From Luteimonas rhizosphaericola (GTDB lineage: Bacteria > Pseudomonadota > Gammaproteobacteria > Xanthomonadales > Xanthomonadaceae), in NCBI RefSeq assembly GCF_029888045.1, contig NZ_JARXRN010000021.1, positions 232,935 through 296,934 on the forward strand: a stretch of 64,000 nt of DNA, given 5' to 3'. Numbering within the stretch: position 1 is the stretch's first letter; each line of letters starts with the position of its first letter. The notes beneath the pieces were generated by a model, which had not been told where the DNA came from, made no database searches, and saw nothing but the letters and a program-made list of their open reading frames with translations. The position numbers and the translations under genes are program-made. Below are positions 35,923 to 44,793 of this stretch, piece by piece.

Positions 35923-36885
35923 CTAGCGCGTGGCGGCTTCCAGGCGGCGCCACACCTGCTCGTCGAAGCGCGCCGACAGTTCGAGCGCGCCGAGGTTCTC
36001 GCGCAGCTGTTCGGCGCGCGTCGCCCCCAGGATCACGCTCGACACGTGCGGATTGCTCAGGCACCAGGCGATCGCCAGCGGTGCCGGCGCCACACCGAGT
36101 TCTGCGGCGACCGCGCTGAAACGGCGCGACCGTTCCAGCCTGGCACGCCCCTCGGGCCCCTCCAGCGACACGCCAGCGCCCGGCTGCGCCAGCCGCGCGT
36201 CGGCGGGCAGGCCGGCGTCGTACTTGCCGCTCAGCAGGCCCGAGGCCAGCGGCGACCACACCGTGGTGCCCAGGCCGTGTTCGGCATACAGCGGCGCGTA
36301 TTCCAGTTCCACCCGGTCGCGGTGCAGCAGGTTGTACTGCGGCTGTTCCATCGCCGGCGGCTCCAGGTGGTGCGCGCGCGCGACGTGGATCGCCTCGCGG
36401 ATCAGCGCCGCCGGCCATTCGGAGGTTCCCCAGTACAGCACCTTGCCCTGGCGCACGAGATCGTCCATCGCGCGGACGGTTTCGGCCACCGGCGTGTCGG
36501 GATCGGGCCGATGGCAGAAGAACAGGTCGAGGTAGTCCACGCGCAGGCGGCGCAGCGCGGCGTCGCAGGCATCGCGCACGTGCTTGCGCGACAGGCCGGC
36601 CTGGGTCGGGCGCGGATCCGGGACCGACCCGAAGCGCACCTTGCTGGACACGCACACGCCGTCGCGCGGCAGCCGCAGGTCGGCGATCACGTCGCCCATC
36701 ACGCGCTCGGCCTCGCCATGGGCGTAGTTCTCGGCGTTGTCGAAGAAGTTGACGCCGTGGTCCCAGGCCAGCGCGACCAGCTCGCGCGCCTCGCCACGAC
36801 CGAAGCGGCTGCCGGCGGTCAACCATGCGCCATACGAGAGCGCGGACAGCTTCAGCCCGGAAGCTCCGAGGCGTCGATAGCGCAT
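35923..36885 (-). CDS. Aldo/keto reductase (Kv-beta/YghZ-like)
   Basis: A 320-residue NADPH-dependent carbonyl reductase with a TIM-barrel fold. The start MRYRRLGASGLKLSALSYG and FFDNAENYAHGEAERVMGDV (catalytic Asp/Tyr: NAENYAHGEAE) are typical. Lys in SSKVRF and His in LFFCHRPDPDTP complete the catalytic tetrad. VILGATRAEQLRENLGAL near the end binds the cofactor phosphate. This pattern is closest to the K+-channel beta-subunit branch (AKR6/14, such as YghZ, methylglyoxal reductase). Substrate unknown. Start ATG 36885 with GGAG upstream. It runs in the same direction as the heme operon downstream, but the Fur box and hemP promoter separate them. Confidence 0.92.
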   Translation of the reverse strand: MRYRRLGASGLKLSALSYGAWLTAGSRFGRGEARELVALAWDHGVNFFDNAENYAHGEAERVMGDVIADLRLPRDGVCVSSKVRFGSVPDPRPTQAGLSRKHVRDACDAALRRLRVDYLDLFFCHRPDPDTPVAETVRAMDDLVRQGKVLYWGTSEWPAALIREAIHVARAHHLEPPAMEQPQYNLLHRDRVELEYAPLYAEHGLGTTVWSPLASGLLSGKYDAGLPADARLAQPGAGVSLEGPEGRARLERSRRFSAVAAELGVAPAPLAIAWCLSNPHVSSVILGATRAEQLRENLGALELSARFDEQVWRRLEAATR

Positions 36886-36993
36886 GGTCGTCTCCGGTCC
36901 GAGGGGGCGGGCACAGTCTATTCGACGCGCCACGCGCAATTCCCGCCCGGGCGGCGCGGTATCCTCGCGCCAACCTTCCGACCCGACGTCCGC

Positions 36994-38121
36994 ATGCAGG
37001 AATCCGCCTCGCTCAGGCGCATGCTCGCCACCCTCTTCGGACGCCCCGACGAGGTGATGCTCGAACTCGGCGCCAGCGGGGAGCTGCTGGTGGCGAAGCT
37101 GCGCGCGCTGCTGTCGCTGCTGACGCTGGCGCTGCCGCTTGCCGCGGGTCTGGGCGCGCAGGACACCACGCGTACGCTGGCGGGCCTGGCGGTGGCGGTG
37201 TTCGTCAACCTGATGGCGCAGATCTGGCTGGCGCTCGCGCGCAACCACCGCCGCCACCACTGGCTGCCCTACGCCACCGGCAGCTACGACATCACGGTGA
37301 TCACCGGCGTGCTGGCGCTGCTGGCGGTGCACGATCCGGCCGCCAGCCTCAACAGCGTCGGCACCTGGTGCTTCTACCTGTTCGCCATCGCCCTGACCGC
37401 GATGCGCAACGACGGCCGCCTGACGCTGTACGTCGGCAGCCTGGCGATCGTGCAGTACGCGCTGCTGGTGGGCGCGGTCATGGCGCTGGCGCCGGCGCCG
37501 CTGCTGTCGATCGACCACGGCGCGGTGACGCCGACGGCGCAGGGCAAACGGCTGGTGCTGCTGGCGCTGATGACCCTGCTCACCAGCACCCTGGTCTACC
37601 GCATGCAGCGCCTGATCGAGATGTCCGGACGCGACGGCCTGACCGGCGTGCCCAACCGCGCCTGGCTGCTGCAGCGGCTGCCGCGGATGTTCGACGCCGC
37701 GCGCCGCGACGGGCGCACCGTCAGCCTGGCGCTGGTGGACATCGACCACTTCAAGCGCGTGTACGAGGAGATCGGCCAGATCGGGGGCGACCGCGCGATC
37801 CGCCACCTCGCCGGACACCTTCGCGAGATGCTGGGCGAAGACGAACACCTGGCGCGGATCGGCGGGCAGGAGTTCGTGCTGGTGCTGCTGTGCCCCATCG
37901 GCAGCGCCTGGGAACGGCTCGACCGCTACCGGCGCAGCCTGGCCGAACGCCCGTTCACATCCGAGCGCGGCAACGAGCCGGTGGCGCTGACCTTCAGCGC
38001 CGGCCTGGCGGCGTTCCCGCAGGACGGCGGCAGCGCCTCGGCGCTGCTCGGTGCCGCCGACCGCCGCCTGCAGGAGGCCAAGCGCAGCGGCCGCAACCGC
38101 GTGATCGCGCGCGATACCTGA
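36994..38121 (+). CDS. Membrane GGDEF-domain protein with degenerate active site
   Basis: A 375-residue protein with about six hydrophobic segments between residues 30 and 205 and a C-terminal GGDEF domain (about 215-375). The entry motif GRDGLTGVPNRAWL and VDIDHFK are normal, but the following FKRVYEEIGQIGGD has Tyr where diguanylate cyclases have the guanine-contacting Asn, and the signature reads GGQEF instead of GG(D/E)EF. No RxxD inhibitory site precedes it. Cyclase activity is therefore doubtful; it could be a GTP or c-di-GMP sensor. The N-terminal helices may sense a membrane signal. Divergent from the aldo/keto reductase gene. Start ATG 36994 fixes the start of the first helix; the frame is open upstream, overlapping other genes. 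Confidence 0.88.
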   Translation: MQESASLRRMLATLFGRPDEVMLELGASGELLVAKLRALLSLLTLALPLAAGLGAQDTTRTLAGLAVAVFVNLMAQIWLALARNHRRHHWLPYATGSYDITVITGVLALLAVHDPAASLNSVGTWCFYLFAIALTAMRNDGRLTLYVGSLAIVQYALLVGAVMALAPAPLLSIDHGAVTPTAQGKRLVLLALMTLLTSTLVYRMQRLIEMSGRDGLTGVPNRAWLLQRLPRMFDAARRDGRTVSLALVDIDHFKRVYEEIGQIGGDRAIRHLAGHLREMLGEDEHLARIGGQEFVLVLLCPIGSAWERLDRYRRSLAERPFTSERGNEPVALTFSAGLAAFPQDGGSASALLGAADRRLQEAKRSGRNRVIARDT

Positions 38122-38237
38122 GCATCGCCCACGGCGCGCGACCCGCTGCAGCCGCGGTCTCCAGGCGCTGGCGAGGTTGCCGCCGCCAGCGCCCTGCACT
38201 AGGCTGCCGCGTCAGTCAGCCGCCGGAACGGGATCAG

Positions 38238-39536
38238 ATGGAAGCAGTGGCGCGGGTCGGGTTCGGCGTGTTCGGCCTTGCGGTGCTGATCGGCCTGACC
38301 TGGCTGTTCTCGACCAACCGCGCGCGCGTGGACTGGCGGCTGGTGGGCATCGGACTGGCGCTGCAGCTGGCGATCGCCGCGGCGGTGCTGCTCACGCCCT
38401 GGGGCGCGGGCGTGTTCGACACCCTCTCCAGCGGCTTCGTCAAGCTGCTCGGCTTCACCACCGAGGGCGCGCGCTTCATCTTCGGCGACTTCAGCGATCC
38501 GTCCAAGTTCGGGTTCGTGTTCGCGTTCCAGGTGCTGCCGACGATCATCTTCTTCGCCAGCTTCATGAGCGTGCTCTACCACCTGGGCGCGATGCAGAAG
38601 ATCGTGCAGGGCATGGCCTGGGTGATCACCAAGCTGATGCGGGTGTCGGGCGCGGAGACGCTGTCGGTGTGCGCCAACGCCTTCATCGGCCAGACCGAGG
38701 CGCCGCTGGTGGTGAAGCCCTATATCGCGGGCATGACGCCGTCGGAACTGCTGACGCTGATGGTCGGCGGCATGGCCACGATCGCCGGCGGCGTCCTTGG
38801 CGCCTACGTGCTGCTGCTGGGCGGCGACGACCCGGCGCAGCAGGCGGTCTACGCCAAGCACCTGATCACCGCCAGCATCATGGCCGCGCCGGCGACGCTG
38901 GTGATCGCCAAGATTCTGGTGCCCGAGACCGGCGAGCCGCAGACGCTGGGCAGCGTTCGCGTGAACGTGGAGAAGACCACCGCCAACGTAATCGACGCCG
39001 CCGCGGCCGGCGCGGCCGACGGCCTCAGGCTGGCGCTGAACGTCGGCGCGATGCTGCTGGCCTTCATCGCCCTGATCGCGCTGATCAACGCGCCGCTGGC
39101 GTGGCTGGGGGAAATCACCGGACTGCAGGCTGCCATCGGCAAGCCGACCACGCTGTCCACCCTGCTGGGCTACGTGCTGGCGCCGCTGGCGTGGCTGATC
39201 GGGGTGCCGTGGCAGGACGCCGGCACCGTCGGCGGGCTGATCGGCACCAAGGTCGTGCTCAACGAGTTCGTCGCCTACGTGCAGCTGGGCGAGATCCTGC
39301 GCGGCAATGTCGAGGGCGTGTCGCTGACGCCGCAGGGGACGCTGATCGCGACCTATGCGCTGTGCGGCTTCGCCAACTTCAGTTCGATCGCGATCCAGAT
39401 CGGCGGCATCGGCGGCATCGCCCCGGAACGGCGGCAGGACCTCGCGCGCTTCGGCCTGCGAGCGGTGCTGGGCGGGTCGATCGCGACCATGATGACCGCG
39501 ACCATCGCCGGCGTGCTCACCAACCTCGGCGCCTGA
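38238..39536 (+). CDS. nupC: Concentrative nucleoside transporter (NupC/CNT family)
   Basis: A 432-residue inner-membrane symporter that takes up nucleosides with H+ or Na+. It carries the CNT core: GFTTEGARFIFGDFSDPSKF, then the signature CANAFIGQTEAPLVVKPYIA (GQTEAP is the nucleoside-binding loop), and near the end NEFVAYVQLGEIL with YALCGFANFSSIAIQIGGIG. Length and about eight transmembrane helices plus re-entrant loops match the family. The ribokinase-family gene follows after 15 bases, so the two probably form an operon that imports and phosphorylates nucleosides or ribose. Start ATG 38238. Confidence 0.94.
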   Translation: MEAVARVGFGVFGLAVLIGLTWLFSTNRARVDWRLVGIGLALQLAIAAAVLLTPWGAGVFDTLSSGFVKLLGFTTEGARFIFGDFSDPSKFGFVFAFQVLPTIIFFASFMSVLYHLGAMQKIVQGMAWVITKLMRVSGAETLSVCANAFIGQTEAPLVVKPYIAGMTPSELLTLMVGGMATIAGGVLGAYVLLLGGDDPAQQAVYAKHLITASIMAAPATLVIAKILVPETGEPQTLGSVRVNVEKTTANVIDAAAAGAADGLRLALNVGAMLLAFIALIALINAPLAWLGEITGLQAAIGKPTTLSTLLGYVLAPLAWLIGVPWQDAGTVGGLIGTKVVLNEFVAYVQLGEILRGNVEGVSLTPQGTLIATYALCGFANFSSIAIQIGGIGGIAPERRQDLARFGLRAVLGGSIATMMTATIAGVLTNLGA

Positions 39537-39551
39537 CCTCCGCCCAGCGCC

Positions 39552-40565
39552 ATGACCCACGCCACCGCCCATCGCGTCGTCATCGTCGGTTCGTTCAACG
39601 TCGACCACGTCTGGCACTGCGACAGCCTGCCGCGTGCCGGGGAAACCCGGACCGGCCAGTACCGCACCGGCCCCGGCGGCAAGGGTTTCAACCAGGCCAC
39701 CGCCTGCGCGCGCAGCGGCGCGGCGACGGTGTTCGTGTGCGCGCTGGGCGACGACGAGGGCGGCGCGCTGGCGCGCGCGCTGGCCACGGCCGACGGCATC
39801 GACCTGCGCGCGGAGACAAGCGAGGAGCCGACCGGCACCGCGGGCATCCATGTCGATGCACAGGGACGCAACAGCATCGTGATCGGGCCGGGCGCGAACG
39901 CCACCCTGTCCGGTGGGTTCATCGCCCGGCAGGCCCAGGCCGTGACCGGCGCGCGCATCATGCTGGCGCAACTCGAATCGCCCGCCGACAGCGTGCTCGA
40001 GGCGATGCGCCTGGCGCGCGCGTCGGGCGTGCGCACCATCCTCAACCCCGCACCCGCCAATGCCGAGAGCACACGCGAACTGCTGGCCGTGGCCGACGTG
40101 CTGACCCCGAACGAGACCGAGTTCGCTGCCCTGCTCGCGCGCCACAGCAGCGAGCGCATCGATCCGGACGACGTCGCCGGCGCCGACGACGAGCGCCTGC
40201 ACCACCTCTGCCGTACCCTGCTGCCACGCGGCACGGTCGTCATCACGCTCGGTGCGGCGGGCGCGTTCGTGTCGCACCGCGAGGACAAGTGCCGCGGCGA
40301 CGAGGCCGCGCACTATCGCGTACCGGCCTACGAGGCGGCGGTGGTGGACACCACGGGCGCGGGCGATGCGTTCAACGGTGCGCTGGCGACGTCGCTGGCG
40401 CTGTCGGCCGAGCGCACGTTCGCCGACCATGTGCGCTTCGCGACCCTCTACGCCGCGCGCTCGACCGAGCACGAAGGCGCGGCCGAGTCGATGCCGGTGC
40501 TGGCGACACCGGGCGTCGTTGCGCCGTCGGCGCCCCCGACACCGAGTGCCGGCGCGCCGCGCTGA
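39552..40565 (+). CDS. Ribokinase / PfkB-family sugar or nucleoside kinase
   Basis: A 337-residue kinase. N-terminal signature VGSFNVDHVWHCDSLPRAGE and GPGGKGFNQATACARSGAAT are those of ribokinases (GGKGxNQA). The C-terminal PfkB signature is VDTTGAGDAFNGALATSLAL with the catalytic Asp in GAGDAFNG. Ribokinase makes ribose-5-phosphate; related PfkB enzymes phosphorylate nucleosides. Position 15 bases behind a nucleoside transporter suggests salvage of imported nucleosides or the ribose released from them. The internal stretch DDVAGADDERLHHLCRTL looks like an insertion compared with E. coli RbsK (309 residues). Confidence 0.9.
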   Translation: MTHATAHRVVIVGSFNVDHVWHCDSLPRAGETRTGQYRTGPGGKGFNQATACARSGAATVFVCALGDDEGGALARALATADGIDLRAETSEEPTGTAGIHVDAQGRNSIVIGPGANATLSGGFIARQAQAVTGARIMLAQLESPADSVLEAMRLARASGVRTILNPAPANAESTRELLAVADVLTPNETEFAALLARHSSERIDPDDVAGADDERLHHLCRTLLPRGTVVITLGAAGAFVSHREDKCRGDEAAHYRVPAYEAAVVDTTGAGDAFNGALATSLALSAERTFADHVRFATLYAARSTEHEGAAESMPVLATPGVVAPSAPPTPSAGAPR

Positions 40566-40665
40566 CCGCGGCGGCGCGCCGCTCATGCGGCGGCCGCGCT
40601 GGTTTCACGAGTGGCTCAGCGCGATTGCGCGATGGTGTCGCGCGTCCATTCCGCGAGTCGTCCGC

Positions 40666-41421
40666 ATGCGCGCCACTTCCGCCCTGTTCCCCGCCCCACC
40701 GCTGGCCATACTGCTCACGGTCGCGCTCACAGCCTGCTCGCCGTCCGCGCCACGCACGCCGCCCGCCGACCCGTCCGCAGCCGGAACCTCGGACACCGCG
40801 CCCACCTCCGCCGAGGTGCACGCGGACGCGGACGCCCGTGATCGCACGCCACCCGTGCCGGAACCTGCGTCGGCGCCGCCCACCGGCGACACCGCCGAGC
40901 CCTGCGACTGGACCGCCCTCGCCCTGCCGCGTCACCGCGCGATGACCGAAGCGACGCCCCAGGCGCTGCTCGAAGCGCTCGCCGACGCCGGCGGCGACGT
41001 GGCGCCGCTGCGCGCCCTGCTCCGGCGCCCGGCAGTTGCGCTTGGCACGATCGATGGCACCTGGCGCGTGCGCTCGCTGCAGTTCGACGGCGAGGCCGTG
41101 TACGCCTATCCGTATTTCCAGGCGCGCATCTCGCCCAGCGCCTGCGGCCACGCGCTCGCCAAGACCACCGGCTCGCAGCGCCGCAGCGGACAGCTGTATC
41201 CCGTGGCCGGCGACGACACGCGCCTCGCCTTCCTCGGCGCCTCGACGGTCAACGACGATCCGCCGCGCGCCTACGAGCCCGCGCGTTCGCCGCAGTCGCA
41301 GCGCTTCGGCGAGGAGAACAGCGCGGGCGTGCTCTACCGCATCGGGGCGGACGAACTGCTGGTGCTGCTCGACGCCGACGGCCCGGACGGGCGCTTCGAG
41401 GTCTACCACCTGCGCCGCTGA
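40666..41421 (+). CDS. DUF4893 domain lipoprotein
   Basis: A 251-residue protein from ATG 40666 with a lipoprotein signal: LAILLTVALTAC, lipid-modified Cys at about residue 25. A linker rich in Pro, Ala, Asp and Thr follows (about 26-75). The C-terminal domain has GTWRVRSLQFDGEAVYAYPY, KTTGSQRRSGQLYPV, LAFLGASTVNDDPPRAYEP and FEVYHLRR, which I recognise as DUF4893. Function unknown; presumably a periplasmic or membrane-anchored protein. It lies between the ribokinase and dusB genes with no clear operon link. Confidence 0.8.
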   Translation: MRATSALFPAPPLAILLTVALTACSPSAPRTPPADPSAAGTSDTAPTSAEVHADADARDRTPPVPEPASAPPTGDTAEPCDWTALALPRHRAMTEATPQALLEALADAGGDVAPLRALLRRPAVALGTIDGTWRVRSLQFDGEAVYAYPYFQARISPSACGHALAKTTGSQRRSGQLYPVAGDDTRLAFLGASTVNDDPPRAYEPARSPQSQRFGEENSAGVLYRIGADELLVLLDADGPDGRFEVYHLRR

Positions 41422-41469
41422 GGCGGCACGCTCGCGCGCCGCCTCGGCGGCTGCGACAATGCGCCCGCG

Positions 41470-42468
41470 ATGCGCATCGGCCTCTACACCATCGAACCGA
41501 ACGTGATCCTCGCCCCGATGGCGGGGGTCACCGACAAGCCGTTCCGGCTGCTGTGCAAGCGCCTGGGCGCGGGCCTGGCCGTGTCGGAGATGACCACCAG
41601 CGACCCGCGCTTCTGGAAGACCCGCAAGTCGCTCCACCGCATGGACCACGACGGCGAGCCGGACCCGGTCAGCGTGCAGATCGCCGGCACCGTGCCGGCG
41701 GTCATGGCCGAGGCCGCGCGCCACAACGCCGCCGAGGGTGCGCAGATCATCGACATCAACATGGGCTGCCCGGCGAAGAAGGTGTGCAACGCCTGGGCCG
41801 GTTCGGCGCTGATGCAGGACGAGGCGCTGGTGGCGCGGATCCTGGCGGCGGTGGTGGCCGCGGTGGACGTACCGGTCACGCTCAAGATCCGCACCGGCTG
41901 GGACGCGGACCACCGCAATGCGCCGGCGATCGCGCGCATCGCGCAGGACAACGGCATCGCCGCGCTCGCGGTGCACGGGCGCACCCGCGACCAGCACTAC
42001 ACCGGCCGGGCCGAGTACGACACGATCGCGGCGATCAAGGCGTCGGTGCGCATTCCCGTGGTCGCCAACGGCGATGTCGACTCGCCGCGCAAGGCGCTGC
42101 AGGTCCTGCGCCACACCGGCGCCGACGCAGTGATGGTCGGTCGCGCCGCGCAGGGGCGTCCGTGGATCTTCCGCGAGATCGCCCACTTCCTCGCCACCGG
42201 CGCACTGCTGCCGGAGCCGACGCTCGCCGAGATCCGCGACATCCTGCTGGCGCACCTGGACGCGCTGCACGCCTTCTACGGCGAACAGGCCGGCGTGCGG
42301 ATCGCGCGCAAGCACCTGGGCTGGTACGCGAAGGACCGTCCGGAGAACGCGGCCTTCCGCGCGGTGGTCAACCGCGCCGACGACGCCGCCTCGCAGCTGC
42401 GGCTGACCCGCGACTACTTCGACGCGCTGGCGGCGGGCGTCGCGCCCGAGCTGCCCGCCGCGGCCTGA
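41470..42468 (+). CDS. dusB: tRNA-dihydrouridine synthase B
   Basis: A 332-residue FMN enzyme that reduces uridine to dihydrouridine in the D-loop of tRNA. Hallmarks are APMAGVTDKPFRLLCKRLGA, the catalytic block DINMGCPAKKVCNAWAGSAL (active Cys in MGCP) and AVHGRTRDQHYTGRAEYDTI, with FMN-phosphate binding IPVVANGDVDSPRKALQVL and DAVMVGRAAQGRPWIF. The length matches E. coli DusB (321). In many gammaproteobacteria dusB precedes fis; here the phospholipid cassette follows instead. Confidence 0.96.
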   Translation: MRIGLYTIEPNVILAPMAGVTDKPFRLLCKRLGAGLAVSEMTTSDPRFWKTRKSLHRMDHDGEPDPVSVQIAGTVPAVMAEAARHNAAEGAQIIDINMGCPAKKVCNAWAGSALMQDEALVARILAAVVAAVDVPVTLKIRTGWDADHRNAPAIARIAQDNGIAALAVHGRTRDQHYTGRAEYDTIAAIKASVRIPVVANGDVDSPRKALQVLRHTGADAVMVGRAAQGRPWIFREIAHFLATGALLPEPTLAEIRDILLAHLDALHAFYGEQAGVRIARKHLGWYAKDRPENAAFRAVVNRADDAASQLRLTRDYFDALAAGVAPELPAAA

Positions 42469-42559
42469 TCCGCGCACGGGCTTGCCAGCTCGCGTCGGGC
42501 TGACCATGATCCCGCTCGGGGAATCGAGGCCGCCGCGGCGGCGACAGGGAGTCATCGCA

Positions 42560-43198
42560 TTGGACCAGCACCTTCCGGGCAAGGACGCGTCGCGCCGGCC
42601 GATCAAGGCGCGCGGCAACGCGCTCGTCCAGCGCATCGCCGCCGCGCTCGCACGCTCGCCGCTGACACCCAACGCGATCTCGGTGCTCAGCATCGTCTTC
42701 GCCGCCGCCGGCGCCGCGGCGCTGCTGTGGCTGCCTCCGTGGGGCGCGTGGCTGTGCGCGCTGGGCATCCAGCTGCGGCTGCTGTGCAACCTGTTCGACG
42801 GCATGGTCGCGGTGGAAGGCGGCCGGTCCACGCCGACGGGCGCGCTGTACAACGAGGTGCCCGACCGCGTCGCCGACAGCCTGCTGCTGGTCGCGCTCGG
42901 CTACGCCGCCGGACTGTCGTGGGCGGGTTGGCTCGCCGCGCTGCTGGCCGCATCGACCGCCTACATCCGCACCCTGGGCGGTGCGCTGGGCCAGGCGCAG
43001 GACTTCCGCGGGCCGATGGCCAAGCAGCACCGCATGGTGCTGATGACGTCCGCCTGCGTGCTCGTCCCGTTCGAGGCGATGGCCGCCGGTTCGCGTTACG
43101 CACTGGCGGTGGCGGTGCTGGCGATCGCGCTGGGCGCGCTGGTGACCTGCGCCACCCGCCTGCGCGTCATCGCCCGCCGGCTGGAGGCGACGCCTTGA
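42560..43198 (+). CDS. CDP-alcohol phosphatidyltransferase family protein (YnbA-like), variant motif
   Basis: A 212-residue membrane protein from TTG 42560, which has GGGAG 8 bases upstream; an in-frame ATG at 42506 has no ribosome-binding site. The family motif DGx2ARx8Gx3Dx3D appears as DGMVAVEGGRSTPTGALYN then EVPD, so AR is AV and the third Asp is Asn. This variant recalls the YnbA-type subfamily. It would transfer a phosphatidyl group from CDP-diacylglycerol to an unknown alcohol. It overlaps the following PlsC-like gene by four bases (TTGA), and a CdsA-like gene follows, making a small phospholipid cassette. Final helix ends before RLRVIARRLEATP. Confidence 0.85.
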   Translation: MDQHLPGKDASRRPIKARGNALVQRIAAALARSPLTPNAISVLSIVFAAAGAAALLWLPPWGAWLCALGIQLRLLCNLFDGMVAVEGGRSTPTGALYNEVPDRVADSLLLVALGYAAGLSWAGWLAALLAASTAYIRTLGGALGQAQDFRGPMAKQHRMVLMTSACVLVPFEAMAAGSRYALAVAVLAIALGALVTCATRLRVIARRLEATP

Positions 43199-43806
43199 TC
43201 GCGCGGCTCGGCGGCGCGGCGCTGGTCGGCTTCACCCGCACCCTGGTCGGGGCGCGCGCGCAGTGGCGGGCGGCGCCGCCGACGGGCCAGTGCATCTTTT
43301 TCGCCAACCACACCAGCCATCTGGACACGGTGGCGATCTGGTCGGCACTGACGCCGGCGCAGCGCGCGCCGGTGCGCCCGGTGGCCGCGCGCGACTACTG
43401 GGACAGGCCGGGCCTGCGCGGCTGGCTGGCGGGGCGCGTGCTGCGCGCGATCCTGATCGACCGCCAGCGCGCGGATCCCGAGGCCGATCCGCTCGCGCCG
43501 GTACGCGACGCCCTGGACCACGGTGATTCACTGATCCTGTTCCCCGAAGGCACGCGCAGCAGCGAACGCCTGCCGCAGCCGTTCAAGTCCGGCCTGTACC
43601 GGCTGGCGACGGAGTGTCCGCACGTGGAGCTGGTGCCGGTGTACCTCGACACCCTGCACCGCAGCCTGCCCAAGGGCGCGCTGCTGCCGCTGCCCCTGCC
43701 GCTGTACTGCAACGTCAACTTCGGCGCACCACTGTCCCGGGTGGCCGGCGAGACGCGCGAGGCGTTCCTGGAACGCGCGCGCGCGTCGGTGGAGGCGCTG
43801 GCATGA
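43195..43806 (+). CDS. PlsC-like 1-acylglycerol-3-phosphate acyltransferase
   Basis: A 203-residue enzyme that starts at TTG 43195 overlapping the previous stop, with a perfect GGAGG (43182-43186) 8 bases upstream. The acyltransferase motif I is FFANHTSHLDTVAIW (HTSHLD = Hx4D) and motif III is LILFPEGTRSSERLPQPFKS. Motif IV is LVPVYLD. It would acylate a lysophosphatidate-type acceptor. It is shorter than typical PlsC and belongs to the module found with YnbA/YnbB-like proteins. Its stop overlaps the start of the CdsA-like gene (ATGA). Confidence 0.9.
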   Translation: MIARLGGAALVGFTRTLVGARAQWRAAPPTGQCIFFANHTSHLDTVAIWSALTPAQRAPVRPVAARDYWDRPGLRGWLAGRVLRAILIDRQRADPEADPLAPVRDALDHGDSLILFPEGTRSSERLPQPFKSGLYRLATECPHVELVPVYLDTLHRSLPKGALLPLPLPLYCNVNFGAPLSRVAGETREAFLERARASVEALA

Positions 43807-44744
43807 GCCCGCAGCAGAAGATCATCACCGTGTTCGGGGGCATCGTCGGGCTGTTGCTGGTGGCCTCGATCGTCGGCTGGCTGCTGTCGCGGCGCGGCGC
43901 GGACGGCGGCGGCGCCACGGTGCGCAACCTCAACGCGCGCGTGCGCGCCTGGTGGGGCATGGTCGCCGTGCTGGCGGCGTGCTTCGCGATCGGCCCGGCG
44001 GCCACGCTGGTGGTGTTCGCCTTCATCTCGTTCTTCGCCCTGCGCGAGTTCATCACCCTCACCCCCACCCGCGCCGGCGACCACCTGCCGCTGGTGGCGG
44101 CGTTCTACCTGCTGATTCCGCTGCAGTACTGGCTGATCCACGACCAGTGGTACGGGCTGTTCGCGATCTTCATCCCGGTGTACGCGTTCCTGGCGCTGCC
44201 GGTGCTGGCGGTCTTCGGGGGCGATACCACCGACTTCCTCGAGCGCAGCACCAAGATCCAGTGGGGCGTGATGATCGCGATCTACTGCATCAGCCACGCG
44301 CCGGCGCTGATGATCCTGCACCCCGACGCGCCGGCGGGCACCGGCCAGCTGCTGCTGCTCTACCTGATGCTGGTGGTGCAGATCAGCGACGTGCTGCAGT
44401 ACGTGTTCGGCAAGCTGTTCGGTCGCCGCAAGCTGGCGCCGCTGGTGAGTCCGTCGAAGACGGTGGAAGGCCTGGTCGGCGGCGGCCTGGCGGCGGTGGG
44501 CATCGGCACCGCGCTGTGGTGGATGACGCCGTTCACGCCGCTGCAGGCCGCGGGCATGTCGGCGGTGATCGTGCTTGCGGGCGCATGCGGCGGACTGGCG
44601 CTGTCGGCGGTCAAGCGCAGCCTCGGCGCCAAGGACTGGGGCCGGATGATCGAAGGGCACGGCGGCATGATGGACCGCATGGACTCGGTGGTCTTCGCCG
44701 CGCCGGTGTTCTTCCACTTCACCCGCTACTGGTTTCCCGCGTAG
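43803..44744 (+). CDS. Phosphatidate cytidylyltransferase (CdsA-like)
   Basis: A 313-residue polytopic membrane enzyme that makes CDP-diacylglycerol from phosphatidate and CTP. The CDS signature near the C-terminus is SAVKRSLGAKDWGRMIEGHG followed by GMMDRMDS. Further conserved segments are SDVLQYVFGKLFGRRKLAPL and VSPSKTVEGLVGGG, which place it in the family. It begins inside the previous stop (ATGA). The order CDP-alcohol transferase - acyltransferase - cytidylyltransferase resembles the ynbABC genes of E. coli, which form an alternative phospholipid pathway of unclear product. A housekeeping cdsA is presumably elsewhere. Confidence 0.92.
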   Translation: MSPQQKIITVFGGIVGLLLVASIVGWLLSRRGADGGGATVRNLNARVRAWWGMVAVLAACFAIGPAATLVVFAFISFFALREFITLTPTRAGDHLPLVAAFYLLIPLQYWLIHDQWYGLFAIFIPVYAFLALPVLAVFGGDTTDFLERSTKIQWGVMIAIYCISHAPALMILHPDAPAGTGQLLLLYLMLVVQISDVLQYVFGKLFGRRKLAPLVSPSKTVEGLVGGGLAAVGIGTALWWMTPFTPLQAAGMSAVIVLAGACGGLALSAVKRSLGAKDWGRMIEGHGGMMDRMDSVVFAAPVFFHFTRYWFPA

Positions 44745-44768
44745 CCGCCGCAGCCCTGTGGCTTGTAG

Positions 44769-44793
44769 CCCGGATAAGCGCAGCGCATCCGGG
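44769..44793. repeat. REP-like palindrome, copy A
   Basis: CCCGGAT and ATCCGGG arms flank AAGCGCAGCGC. The following bases GGCATCGCGA are also shared with copy B. Similar palindromes are scattered in Xanthomonadaceae chromosomes and often sit between convergent genes. Confidence 0.75.
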
